In this document: piece by piece, positions 11,982-20,636 of the stretch
Layout: each line of letters starts with the position of its first letter
Position numbering within the stretch: position 1 is the first letter of the stretch
Assembly (NCBI GenBank): GCA_025738555.1
Contig: JAOVFP010000005.1
Coordinates: 5,704,001-5,768,000, forward strand
Origin: Cyathus striatus
Taxonomy: Eukaryota; Basidiomycota; Agaricomycetes; Agaricales; Nidulariaceae
DNA length: 64,000 nucleotides
Reading direction: 5' to 3'
Notes under the pieces: model-generated
Seen by the model: the letters and a program-made list of their open reading frames with translations, nothing else
What the model was told of the DNA's origin: nothing
Database searches by the model: none
Translations under genes and position numbers: made by a program

Positions 11982-12904
11982 CAAGGGGGCACCGGGATTG
12001 AAAAAAAGGAACTAGGGTTGAACTTTTTCAAACTGGCCTGCTAGCTGACCCCCCCCCTACCCATTATGTAATGCATTCTAAAAACGGAAAATACAGAGAT
12101 TTCCGAGTTATCTAATCATATCTCTTCTATTCTGTTCTTGTCAACTACTTATCTCCCATACTACTCCTGATGGTTTACAAATGTTAATATGATGTATATG
12201 CTATATAAGTATTAGCAAAATATGTAAAATTGAAGGAATCAATGTAGCTGAGTTACCGTTGTTGGCACAATTATTTATCTTGTATACATCAGACAGCAAT
12301 TCATTCAGCTCTTCCTCAGGCTCTTGATGCACAAAAAATGACTTGTTTTCTATATAAAACTCATTTTCTTATATTTAAACATGATGATGTAATTAGGTTC
12401 CTGGTGTAGGTAGTGCAAGTGAGGTAGAGCCTCTCACCTAGTAGAGCAAGGTGAAGAGAATGGCAGTGAAGCACATGCAATCATATTTGTTGCGAAGAGG
12501 GACACAACAGCGTGATAATTAGAGATGATGATTATATTGATACTTACAGTAAATCCACTCTCAGGCAATGTATTAATATATTATTCTTTCCTTTTCTATT
12601 TTAAACTTTTGTATTCAAGAATTTCGTTATTAGTACACTTTACTCGGTTGTTATTATTCAATATTTCAACTTTGAAGTTGCTTTCAAGCTCTGTTTAATT
12701 AAATTATGTACCCTACACATATACTGTGCACTGGAAAGTTCATAAAAACCAAATAAAATTTACTTACAAGGGTGTGAAATGTGAATTATCAACCAAAAGT
12801 GGATTTGGTAAAATGACTTCCAACTTTTTTTTTTTTTTTTTTGGACCTCTGACCTACCCCCCCCCCTACCCCTGGTCCTGGATTCTAATCCCGGTGCCCC
12901 CTTG
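11982..12904. mobile_element. Non-autonomous hAT-like DNA transposon (923 bp)
   Basis: Bounded by inverted terminal repeats: the left end reads CAAGGGGGCACCGGGATT, and the reverse complement of the right end gives the same 18 bases. Subterminal C-runs (about 12,050 and 12,856) are placed nearly symmetrically. An exact 8-bp duplication ATAATATG flanks it, which is the hAT-superfamily hallmark. No transposase reading frame exists inside; the interior is AT-rich and CG-poor. It would need a transposase supplied in trans. The perfect target duplication suggests an insertion that is not very old. Confidence 0.85.
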
Positions 12905-12912
12905 ATAATATG
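12905..12912. repeat. 8-bp target-site duplication, right copy
   Basis: ATAATATG, identical to 11974-11981. Confidence 0.85.
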
Positions 12913-13248
12913 CTTCAGATTCAAAACTTCTGATATATATGGGAGGCTCCTTGATCTGTAACCACCACCATCTGATTACTCTCCCACGCTCAAGTGGGGA
13001 CAAGGACAGGCATCCATACATTGTCATTCACAGTGATGGGACTCTACTCAGAGCCCGGATGACCTCAGTGACGCACCTGAGCCTTAGGCTGCCCCCCCTT
13101 GCACCAATTAACACAGGAGACAGGTGCAATCATGGCAACGGATGGCGTCTCCTGAGGGTGAGGTACCTCCCAGGGTTAGATAAACACAAGTAGATTGTAG
13201 CGCCGTACTACCAGTACAAACCCTGTATCCCCAATCCAAAGTACTCCT
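12913..13248. other. Spacer between transposons
   Basis: No gene seen. Its last five bases (CTCCT) are the target-site duplication of the Gypsy element and recur at 20235-20239. Confidence 0.6.
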
Positions 13249-13860
13249 TGTCACGTCCCGTTCTATTCCACTAAGGACAAGAACCTCGGAGTAGATAGTC
13301 TGATAGAAGCGGAGTAACTCGCACACGTTAGTAGGGTGCGTGGAGGTAGTGAATGAGTACGGGAGTAGTGGAACATTGGCTTCAACTTGTGTGTTGCGCC
13401 CCTTGGACTTCCAGTTCCGTATTTAGAACAAAGCGGAGTAAGTGGCAAAACAGCGGAGTTGGCTCAAGGCCCAAGTAGGAGAAAGGGTGTAAACGTAGTT
13501 GATTTGAAACTGAAGTCTATCTACATTACAGGAGTAGTTTATATAGTAAACTACTTTGTCTGAATGTGTACGGAGTAATGCCCATGGGTATGTGGCATCC
13601 TAGGGTTAAGTAAACTCCATGAAATGTAGAACATGGTAAACTAGTAATACGCCTCTAGATTATAGTCATAGGAGAAATGGCCGTGGCCGGAGAACGAGGT
13701 AGTAATTTTAAAGGGAAGGAACAAGTAAACAGATACAAGTAAACATTAGTAAGGAAGAGTTCGATATATAACAAGTATACATAGTCCGGAGGAAACGTAC
13801 TAAAAGCGGAGTAAACCCGGAGTTGACTCCAATGGTACAGGGATTGTCATGGATATGACA
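13249..13860 (-). repeat. 3' LTR of the Gypsy element
   Basis: 612 bp, TGTCA...TGACA ends. Differs from the other LTR at 13327, 13397, 13567, 13683 and 13684 only. Confidence 0.93.
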
Positions 13861-14187
13861 GTATCCTCCCATTAAGGCCGAGCCTTCGAGGCCTTTGAGA
13901 CGAATAGGAATAGTTATGCTTATTCTGTGAAAAACTCCGGAGATTGCTGAGGGCAATGCCAGAGGTGGAGTAAATGATACTGTGGCGGAGATAATGAGTC
14001 TGGGAGTGAAAATGAAGATAGAAATGAAAATCGAGCTGGAGGAAAATGTGCATAGACAGGAGAAAATGTTTTGTAGGTTTTGGACTTTGAATTGTTTTTT
14101 GGTGTATGTGTGCGCACGAGTGCACTAGGAATTGAGACTAAGAAAAGGAGTGAAAGTGGAGTAAAATGAGTTAGAGTGGAGTAAAAT

Positions 14188-15708
14188 CTAAGTGGTGTCT
14201 GGATTGGGCTTATCAGGATATTTTGAATGGAATTCCTCGATAAGTTCAAAAGCATGCTCTAGCTCCGTTGCAGCTAGCCAAGTTAACTCTTCGTCCGTGC
14301 CCTCGTATCCAGACCAGCGGACTAGATACCGGAGTTTGCATTTGCAACGACGATCTAACTTGGAGTCACAGATTTCGCTGACTTCGTACTCGATGTCGCC
14401 ATCAAGTTCCACCGGAGGAGGCGGAGGTATTTCACGTTCAGGGAAAGGATTTTCTGTGGCTGGCTCGAGCATAGAGACATGGAAGACCGGATGAACTGAG
14501 CGAAAGTTGGTGGGGAGGCGTAATGTGCGGGAGTGGGATCCAGTTTCGGCAATAATCTCGTATGGACCATAATACTTTTCAGCAAACTTTTTTGCTGGAC
14601 GAGTAGATTTAAAGAACTTAGCGCGGACAAAAGCCTTTGTTCCAACCTTGAACTCTGGAGCTGGCAACCGACGGTTGTCTGCTCCGACTTGATAACACTT
14701 TTGAGCAAGTGCTATTTTGATCTTGAGGAGTTCGTGAAGTTCTTGGAGGTCAACGGCAAATTCCCGTGCTTTAGCTGCAGTAACATCTCGTTCCGGATGA
14801 ACTGTTATTGCTGGGTGATAACCCTTGTTGGCGAAGAAGGGAGTTGTATTAGTGGTCGAGCTCGGAGTATTATTATACGCGAACTCAGCAAGAGGGAGTA
14901 GAACAGCCCAGTTGTCCTGCTGGTAATTGCAGTAAATGCGGACATATTGCTCCAGAACTTGATTGATACGTTCTGTTTGTCCATCACCCTCTGGGTGGTA
15001 CCCAGAGGTAAAGTGCAAGGTCATGTCAAGGACTTTGCCCAATGAACGGAAGAAATGAGAGATGAACTCCGAGCCTCTGTCGGAGGTAACATGCTCTGGA
15101 ACACCATGTTTAGAAAATACGTGCAAGACGAAGAGCTGAGCGAGTTGGGCGGAGGTAATGGTGTTATAACAGGGGATGAATATTGCCTGCTTGCTGAAAC
15201 GATCTACGACGACCAGAACGGAGTTATACTCTTCTGAACCAGACTTAGGAAGTGTTTCGATGAAATCCATTGATATAGAACTCCATGGACGTCCCGGAAT
15301 TGGGAGTTGCTTCAAAGTGCCATAGGGTCGATGCCTTTGGGGTTTAGATCGCATGCAAGTGGTACAGGACTTACAGTAGTCCTTGATATAAGTGCGGAGG
15401 CTGGGCCAAGTGTATTCACGCCTGATGATGGACAAGGTCTTGTTTTGACCGGGGTGTCCAGCGAGGATGTGATCATGCTTGTACTGGAGAACGCGGAGGC
15501 GAAGGGAATTGTCATTGGGAACATAGATACGTTCATCGAGACGGAGTAATTTGTCCGTTCCGACTGACCAACGACCAGTGGGATCTCGGAGATGGATGGC
15601 AGCAACAGTGTCAGTAGGTTGAGCGATCAGGATATCATGATGAAGCTGCTCAACGTCCATAACTATGCTAGCTCCGAGAATCGGTAGGAAGAGAATAGTA
15701 GCTCGCAA
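14188..15708 (-). CDS. Integrase and chromodomain part of Gypsy pol (frame-split)
   Basis: The 506-residue second half of the polyprotein. It starts with an HHCC zinc-binding domain (H..H then CKSCTTCMRSK), followed by the DDE integrase core: MDFIETLP with the first Asp, TSDRGSEF with the second and YHPEGDGQTERINQ with the Glu. A basic linker leads to a chromodomain at the C-terminus (YLVRWSGYEGTDEELTW), which in chromoviruses steers insertion by binding histone marks. It lies in a different frame from the upstream RT/RNase H because one base is missing in the C4 run at 15780-15783. Without that loss the two would be one polyprotein, so its own apparent start codon is probably not used. Confidence 0.9.
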   Translation of the reverse strand: MRATILFLPILGASIVMDVEQLHHDILIAQPTDTVAAIHLRDPTGRWSVGTDKLLRLDERIYVPNDNSLRLRVLQYKHDHILAGHPGQNKTLSIIRREYTWPSLRTYIKDYCKSCTTCMRSKPQRHRPYGTLKQLPIPGRPWSSISMDFIETLPKSGSEEYNSVLVVVDRFSKQAIFIPCYNTITSAQLAQLFVLHVFSKHGVPEHVTSDRGSEFISHFFRSLGKVLDMTLHFTSGYHPEGDGQTERINQVLEQYVRIYCNYQQDNWAVLLPLAEFAYNNTPSSTTNTTPFFANKGYHPAITVHPERDVTAAKAREFAVDLQELHELLKIKIALAQKCYQVGADNRRLPAPEFKVGTKAFVRAKFFKSTRPAKKFAEKYYGPYEIIAETGSHSRTLRLPTNFRSVHPVFHVSMLEPATENPFPEREIPPPPPVELDGDIEYEVSEICDSKLDRRCKCKLRYLVRWSGYEGTDEELTWLAATELEHAFELIEEFHSKYPDKPNPDTT

Positions 15709-17999
15709 CGAGGTAGTGAGTTGTTCTTGAGTGAAAACTGGCCTAAAGTTATGCGGATTGACAGTGGCATAGTCGTTATCCCCTCTTTAGGATAGACGTC
15801 CCAGCGTCTAGTTAATGCATCTGGTTTAGCTCCGAGCTTCCCCGGACGAAAACGTATAACTAGATTGAATTGAGAAAGATACTCCGACCAACGGGCTTGA
15901 CGACGAGTAAGGATCTTGGTGGTGGAGAAGTATTCAAGGTTCTTGTGATCAGTGACCACGTCGATTGGAATACCAGAACCCTCCAAGTAATGTCGCCATA
16001 CTTTGAAAGCTTCAAAGATCGCTAGGAGTTCTTTGTCATGGGTGTCGTAGTTCAACTCCGGAGCAGTAAAGGTCCTGGAGTGGAATGCTATAGGGTGGAT
16101 ATCGCCATCGTCAGCGATAATAGAGAGAATAGCTCCGAGTGCATAGTCTGAAGCATCAGTCTCTACTATAATCTGTGCATCTGGCACCCAGTGTGTAAGC
16201 ACTGGAGCAGTACTGAAAGCATCTTTCAGATGATTGAACGCCGCACGGCATGCCGGAGTAAAGTCCCACTTCAAACCCTTCCGGGTAAGACGTGTTAATG
16301 ATACAACGATGTCCGAGTAATCTCGGATGAAACGTCGATAGAAATTGGCGAAGCCAAGGAAAGATTGAACATCTTTCACTTTTCTAGGCTCAGGCCAATC
16401 CTGAATTGTTTGGACTTTGTCCTTAGACATTGTGAGGCCGGACGGAGAAAGAACGAAACCAAGGTACTCAACAGATTCTGTGTGGAATTCACACTTATCT
16501 GCCCGGGCATAAAGACCATGCTTTCGCAATCGGCGTAGGACTTCCTTAACGTGTCGACGGTGTTCCTCCATGTTATTGGAGTAGATAAGAATATCGTCGA
16601 GGTAAACTATTACGCACACGTCAAGTAAATCCTTGAAGATGTCGTTCATAAAACGTTGAAAGGCTGCAGGTGCATTGGTAAGTCCAAATGGCATTACTAG
16701 CCATTCAAACGAGCCATAGCGAGTGCGAAAGGCAGTCTTCCATTCATCTCCGTCGGTGATACGGACAAGATGGTAAGCGTGGCGGAGGTCAATTTTGGAG
16801 TGAATTCGAGCCTTGCGAGGACTATCAAGGAGGTCGGCAATAAGAGGGAGAGGGTACCTATCCTTCTTGGAAATGGCATTCAGTCCACGGAAATCGACAC
16901 AAAGCCGAAGGGAACCATCCTTCTTCCGGACAAAGAGCACTGGTGCTCCGTGCGGAGAACGCGAAGGACGTATGAAGCCAATACGGAGATGTTCGTCAAT
17001 GAACTCCCGTAAAGATCCAAGCTCGGATTGGGAAAGGGAATAGATTGTACCAACTGGAGGAGAAGAGCCTTCATCCAAATTGATTTTAAGATCGTAAGGA
17101 CGGTGTGGAGCAAGTGTATCTGCTTGGTTCTTGCTGAAGACGTCAGCAAACTCGTGGTAGTCCGAGGGAACATTAGAAAGGTCAATGGTCTCTGTGGCCA
17201 TAGCGGCAGCAGCAGATGCAGAGACTACAGCACCGAGATGTATCCTGAAGGTTTGAGACCCTTCAAGTTTGCTAGCTCTAAGAAATGCGGCAGCATTTAT
17301 CATAGAGATGCTCGGAGGAGGACAAGAGTCTGGCGGAGAAGATGAGGTCTCATCTGGTGAAGCAGGAGGCAATGAAGGAGTATCCTTCGGAGCAGGGGTC
17401 GACGAAAGCGGAGATGATTCCTCTGTAACAGTAGTTTGGAAGCGAAGTATGCGTCTCTGTACCCAGTCAATCAACGGATTGTATTGGGAGAGCCAGTTAA
17501 ATCCTAGAACCACGGAACAAGGAGAATCAAGCGGAGTCACGTAAAGTGCAAGGGAGATGCATTCACCAGATGGAAAAGTTACAGGCAAAGTAGTACTTTC
17601 TGTAAGAGTAGAGTTTGTGGTGCCGTCAAACAGTCGTAATGCTATCGGGGTTATAGGAGTTGTAGGTAGGTGATTTCTCTGGACGAAAAATGAATCAATG
17701 AAACAGTGAGTAGAGCCGGAGTCAATAAGGGCAGCATAGGTAAGTAAATTGTTCGGTGTTATAGGAGATGGAGAGGAGAGCGGTATATGTACAGCCTGAG
17801 GGTCAGAAAGAGCGGACGCGTTAAGTCTTACCTCCATGAGAGCACAAGGGAGAGGAACGCGGCCCTCGACTTGTGCGGAGTTACAAGGACCGCGCTCTAT
17901 TTTTTTGAACTCCCTGTAGTGGGGCTCACCGGGGCAGACGCCTCGGAGGAAATAGCAGCAGCGCGTGCTCTTGCAGCCGTGGATGTAGCCTTGCGGCAA
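15663..17999 (-). CDS. Gypsy pol: aspartic protease, reverse transcriptase, RNase H
   Basis: Open for 778 codons. The protease motif is ALIDSGSTHCFID. The reverse transcriptase carries RLCVDFRGLNAISKKDRYPL, the LPF-like FGLTNAPAAFQ and the catalytic YLDDILIYS. RNase H follows with VETDASDYALGAILS and the ELNYDTHDKELLAI and VVTDHKNLEYF segments. It overlaps the end of gag by about 100 bp in the -1 frame, so translation should enter by frameshifting at 17900-17906 rather than at its own ATG. The frame ends with out-of-frame residues after the missing base at 15780-15783. Confidence 0.92.
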   Translation of the reverse strand: MPQGYIHGCKSTRCCYFLRGVCPGEPHYREFKKIERGPCNSAQVEGRVPLPCALMEVRLNASALSDPQAVHIPLSSPSPITPNNLLTYAALIDSGSTHCFIDSFFVQRNHLPTTPITPIALRLFDGTTNSTLTESTTLPVTFPSGECISLALYVTPLDSPCSVVLGFNWLSQYNPLIDWVQRRILRFQTTVTEESSPLSSTPAPKDTPSLPPASPDETSSSPPDSCPPPSISMINAAAFLRASKLEGSQTFRIHLGAVVSASAAAAMATETIDLSNVPSDYHEFADVFSKNQADTLAPHRPYDLKINLDEGSSPPVGTIYSLSQSELGSLREFIDEHLRIGFIRPSRSPHGAPVLFVRKKDGSLRLCVDFRGLNAISKKDRYPLPLIADLLDSPRKARIHSKIDLRHAYHLVRITDGDEWKTAFRTRYGSFEWLVMPFGLTNAPAAFQRFMNDIFKDLLDVCVIVYLDDILIYSNNMEEHRRHVKEVLRRLRKHGLYARADKCEFHTESVEYLGFVLSPSGLTMSKDKVQTIQDWPEPRKVKDVQSFLGFANFYRRFIRDYSDIVVSLTRLTRKGLKWDFTPACRAAFNHLKDAFSTAPVLTHWVPDAQIIVETDASDYALGAILSIIADDGDIHPIAFHSRTFTAPELNYDTHDKELLAIFEAFKVWRHYLEGSGIPIDVVTDHKNLEYFSTTKILTRRQARWSEYLSQFNLVIRFRPGKLGAKPDALTRRWDVYPKEGITTMPLSIRITLGQFSLKNNSLPRCELLFSSYRFSELA

Positions 18000-19570
18000 T
18001 CCTTAGCCATGTGTCCAGCTTTAGCACAAAACAAGCAGAGCTTGTTGTCCAAACGACGTTTGCGCTCCTCCGGAGTTAACTTACCATCAGGTCCTAATTT
18101 ACCTGTTAAGTCCGGGCCTTGAGAGGCAGGACGGCGTGGTTGGGCTGTAGACCCGGAGGAAGTGCTGGGAGTTGGTACTGATGCGGCATTAGAGGTGGAG
18201 GCAGCAGGCTCTGCGGGAGTGTTTCCCCGGTTCCTATTGTTGGAAGCCGGAGGAAGAGTTTTGGAAGGTGCAGCAGCAACCTTGTGACGTCTCTCCTCTA
18301 TGGCACGCTCAGTACTGCGCTCCCAATGGCGCTGATCGAAACCCTGGGCCAAAGCCTTCATAGGCTGAAGGGATTCAGGACGAGGAATCTCCCTGCCAGA
18401 GATTTTGTCCTTAATGCGTGGACATAGGCCATAGTAGTATTGTGAGGTGAGGGATGGGTCGTCCCAGTTCAACAAGGTAGCATACTTGTTGAAATCGATT
18501 TCGTATGAAGTGATGCGATGGTTGTTTTCCATCTTCAGTGCACGAATCTCCAGCTCAGCCTCTGCTCGGGGGTTAGTTTGTCCGAAGTGAGTCCGGAGCA
18601 AACTAACGAAAAAGAGCCAATCGTCCATCCAGCGCTCATAAACATCCTCATCCAGATGTGAACTGAACAAAGCCCCTGCAGATCCCCGGAGAAAAGTTAA
18701 CGTATAGTCAACTTTCGCCTGGTCACTGTTGTAAAGGTGGGGGTTGTTCCGGAAATTTAGGCGGCACTGAGTTAGGAATGCATCCAGCTTATCGGTGCTA
18801 GAGCCATCGAAGATGTCAGGCGCTTTGACTTTCTTGTCACGTGGTGCAGGAGTAGGAGGTGGCCGATCCATAATGCGCTCGACTATAGTAGTCAGAGCAC
18901 CAACCACATCTTCTCCATCATAATGACGTCGATGAGGGCGGTAGGAGGATGAGCGAGAGGAGCGAGAGGAGCCATGAGATGAAGGACCAGAGCCTCCTGG
19001 TCTGCCAGGCCCACCAGGAGGAGTTCCTCCATGGCCTGCAGAATCTCCGTGATCAGAGGGAGGAACTTCATCCTCAACGTCACCAAACTGGGAATTACCA
19101 TCAGAGGGCTCATGGTTAGAGCCGTCTTCAGATGATTCATAACCATTGCCCCCATTACCATTATCTCCGGGTGGAGGTGGTGGCGGAGCACTCCCAGCAC
19201 CTGAAGGTATAGGTGCTTTAGGGGGTGCTAGACTCGGAGTTGGAGCTCGCGGGTTGGAGTCAATGGTAGCATGTGGAATGAGTGTTGGGTCAAACGGAAA
19301 AACAAGTGGCATGGGTCGGGCATTGCTGACATACTCGAATGCTGGTTGCAGCACCCGTTGAGCACGTCCGGCCGAGACAGGAATTCTCGAGACCAATGCA
19401 CTGGCCGACTCTGGAACAGGAGAACGAGAAACAGAAAGAGGTCGTGGGATGGTAGTTGTACGTTGAGCAGCAGATTGCTGAGAAGCCAAACGATTACTGC
19501 GTCGGGCTTGCAGCGGGATTGTTTGCTGCTGGTGGCTGCGTTGATGAGCAGTCTCAGTATGAGTAGCCAT
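17897..19570 (-). CDS. Gypsy gag protein
   Basis: A 557-residue capsid/nucleocapsid precursor. I chose the ATG at 19570 (MATHTETAHQ), about 50 bp inside the 5' LTR; an in-frame ATG at 19618 also exists. A Ser/Gly/Pro-rich N-terminal third precedes a retrotransposon gag domain (FLTQCRLNFRNNPHLYNSDQ onwards, including MDDWLFFVSLLRTHFG). A Cys-His zinc knuckle (CLFCAKAGHMAKDC, CX2CX4HX4C) for RNA packaging lies near the C-terminus. The last codons are AAA AAA TAG, which form the frameshift site. No internal stop was found. Confidence 0.9.
   Translation of the reverse strand: MATHTETAHQRSHQQQTIPLQARRSNRLASQQSAAQRTTTIPRPLSVSRSPVPESASALVSRIPVSAGRAQRVLQPAFEYVSNARPMPLVFPFDPTLIPHATIDSNPRAPTPSLAPPKAPIPSGAGSAPPPPPPGDNGNGGNGYESSEDGSNHEPSDGNSQFGDVEDEVPPSDHGDSAGHGGTPPGGPGRPGGSGPSSHGSSRSSRSSSYRPHRRHYDGEDVVGALTTIVERIMDRPPPTPAPRDKKVKAPDIFDGSSTDKLDAFLTQCRLNFRNNPHLYNSDQAKVDYTLTFLRGSAGALFSSHLDEDVYERWMDDWLFFVSLLRTHFGQTNPRAEAELEIRALKMENNHRITSYEIDFNKYATLLNWDDPSLTSQYYYGLCPRIKDKISGREIPRPESLQPMKALAQGFDQRHWERSTERAIEERRHKVAAAPSKTLPPASNNRNRGNTPAEPAASTSNAASVPTPSTSSGSTAQPRRPASQGPDLTGKLGPDGKLTPEERKRRLDNKLCLFCAKAGHMAKDCRKATSTAARARAAAISSEASAPVSPTTGSSKK
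17900..17906 (-). promoter_or_regulatory. A_AAA_AAA -1 ribosomal frameshift site, gag/pol
   Basis: Seven A on the minus strand directly before the gag TAG (17899-17897), phased as A AAA AAA in the gag frame. This is the canonical X_XXY_YYZ heptamer. A -1 slip here enters exactly the pol frame. Confidence 0.8.
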
Positions 19571-19622
19571 CGAAGAAAAGACAAAAATGTGGAGAAGATC
19601 CAAGGGAGTGAGTTTCAAATAC

Positions 19623-20234
19623 TGTCACGTCCCGTTCTATTCCACTAAGGACAAGAACCTCGGAGTAGATAGTCTGATAGAAGCGGAGTAACTCGCACAC
19701 ATTAGTAGGGTGCGTGGAGGTAGTGAATGAGTACGGGAGTAGTGGAACATTGGCTTCAACTTGTGTGTTGTGCCCCTTGGACTTCCAGTTCCGTATTTAG
19801 AACAAAGCGGAGTAAGTGGCAAAACAGCGGAGTTGGCTCAAGGCCCAAGTAGGAGAAAGGGTGTAAACGTAGTTGATTTGAAACTGAAGTCTATCTACAT
19901 TACAGGAGTAGTTTATATAGTAAACTACTTTGTCTGAATGCGTACGGAGTAATGCCCATGGGTATGTGGCATCCTAGGGTTAAGTAAACTCCATGAAATG
20001 TAGAACATGGTAAACTAGTAATACGCCTCTAGATTATAGTCATAGGAGAAATGGCCACGGCCGGAGAACGAGGTAGTAATTTTAAAGGGAAGGAACAAGT
20101 AAACAGATACAAGTAAACATTAGTAAGGAAGAGTTCGATATATAACAAGTATACATAGTCCGGAGGAAACGTACTAAAAGCGGAGTAAACCCGGAGTTGA
20201 CTCCAATGGTACAGGGATTGTCATGGATATGACA
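19623..20234 (-). repeat. 5' LTR of the Gypsy element
   Basis: 612 bp, same ends as the 3' LTR. Carries the presumed promoter; transcription runs towards lower coordinates. Confidence 0.93.
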
Positions 20235-20636
20235 CTCCTCAAATACTTGTTGTATGGCTCAGTAGCGGACTCACCTTCACACACAAAGATGCCATTGTCT
20301 GACCAACACACTGCCCACAGTGCTCCCCTGGACCCCCCATACATACAGCCTCCTTCGCGACATGTCGCTTGCGACATCAACTGAACCTTAAATGTTTTTT
20401 CCTTTTTTCAAAACATACGACTTTACAGACTTGCTTCTTTCTCCCAAAATACATGGCCTACAAGCCCCTGCCATTCTCTCCCGAATCCAAGCACATATCC
20501 ACACCACGGTATCCTATGCCTGTCTCTGCTCCCCAACCCACACTACTTATCTGATACTCCTTCTCCTGTCTCACACACTGCTCTGCCTCACAACTTACCA
20601 CCCACCCACACTCACAAATCCCAAGCTCATATCATG

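Larger units (their letters stand above)
13249..20234 (-). mobile_element. Ty3/Gypsy chromovirus LTR retrotransposon, near-complete
   Basis: A 6,986-bp element on the minus strand: two 612-bp LTRs that begin TGTCA and end TGACA, 5-bp target duplication CTCCT (13244-13248 and 20235-20239), gag, pol (protease, reverse transcriptase, RNase H, integrase) and a C-terminal chromodomain. The LTRs differ at only five positions (about 99.2% identity). A purine-rich stretch (AATGGGAGGATAC on the minus strand) adjoins the 3' LTR. The reading frame is nearly intact: a -1 slippery site joins gag to pol and a single missing base splits pol before integrase. This is a recent insertion, with normal CG content, unlike the neighbouring LINE. 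Confidence 0.93.

Noticed and set aside
12826..12842. Long T-run inside the hAT-like element, considered as a retroelement tail
   Set aside because: The inverted termini and 8-bp duplication identify a DNA transposon; the T-run is internal.
16770..17544. Several plus-strand frames within the Gypsy element
   Set aside because: Antisense shadows of protease and reverse transcriptase coding sequence with no family motifs.
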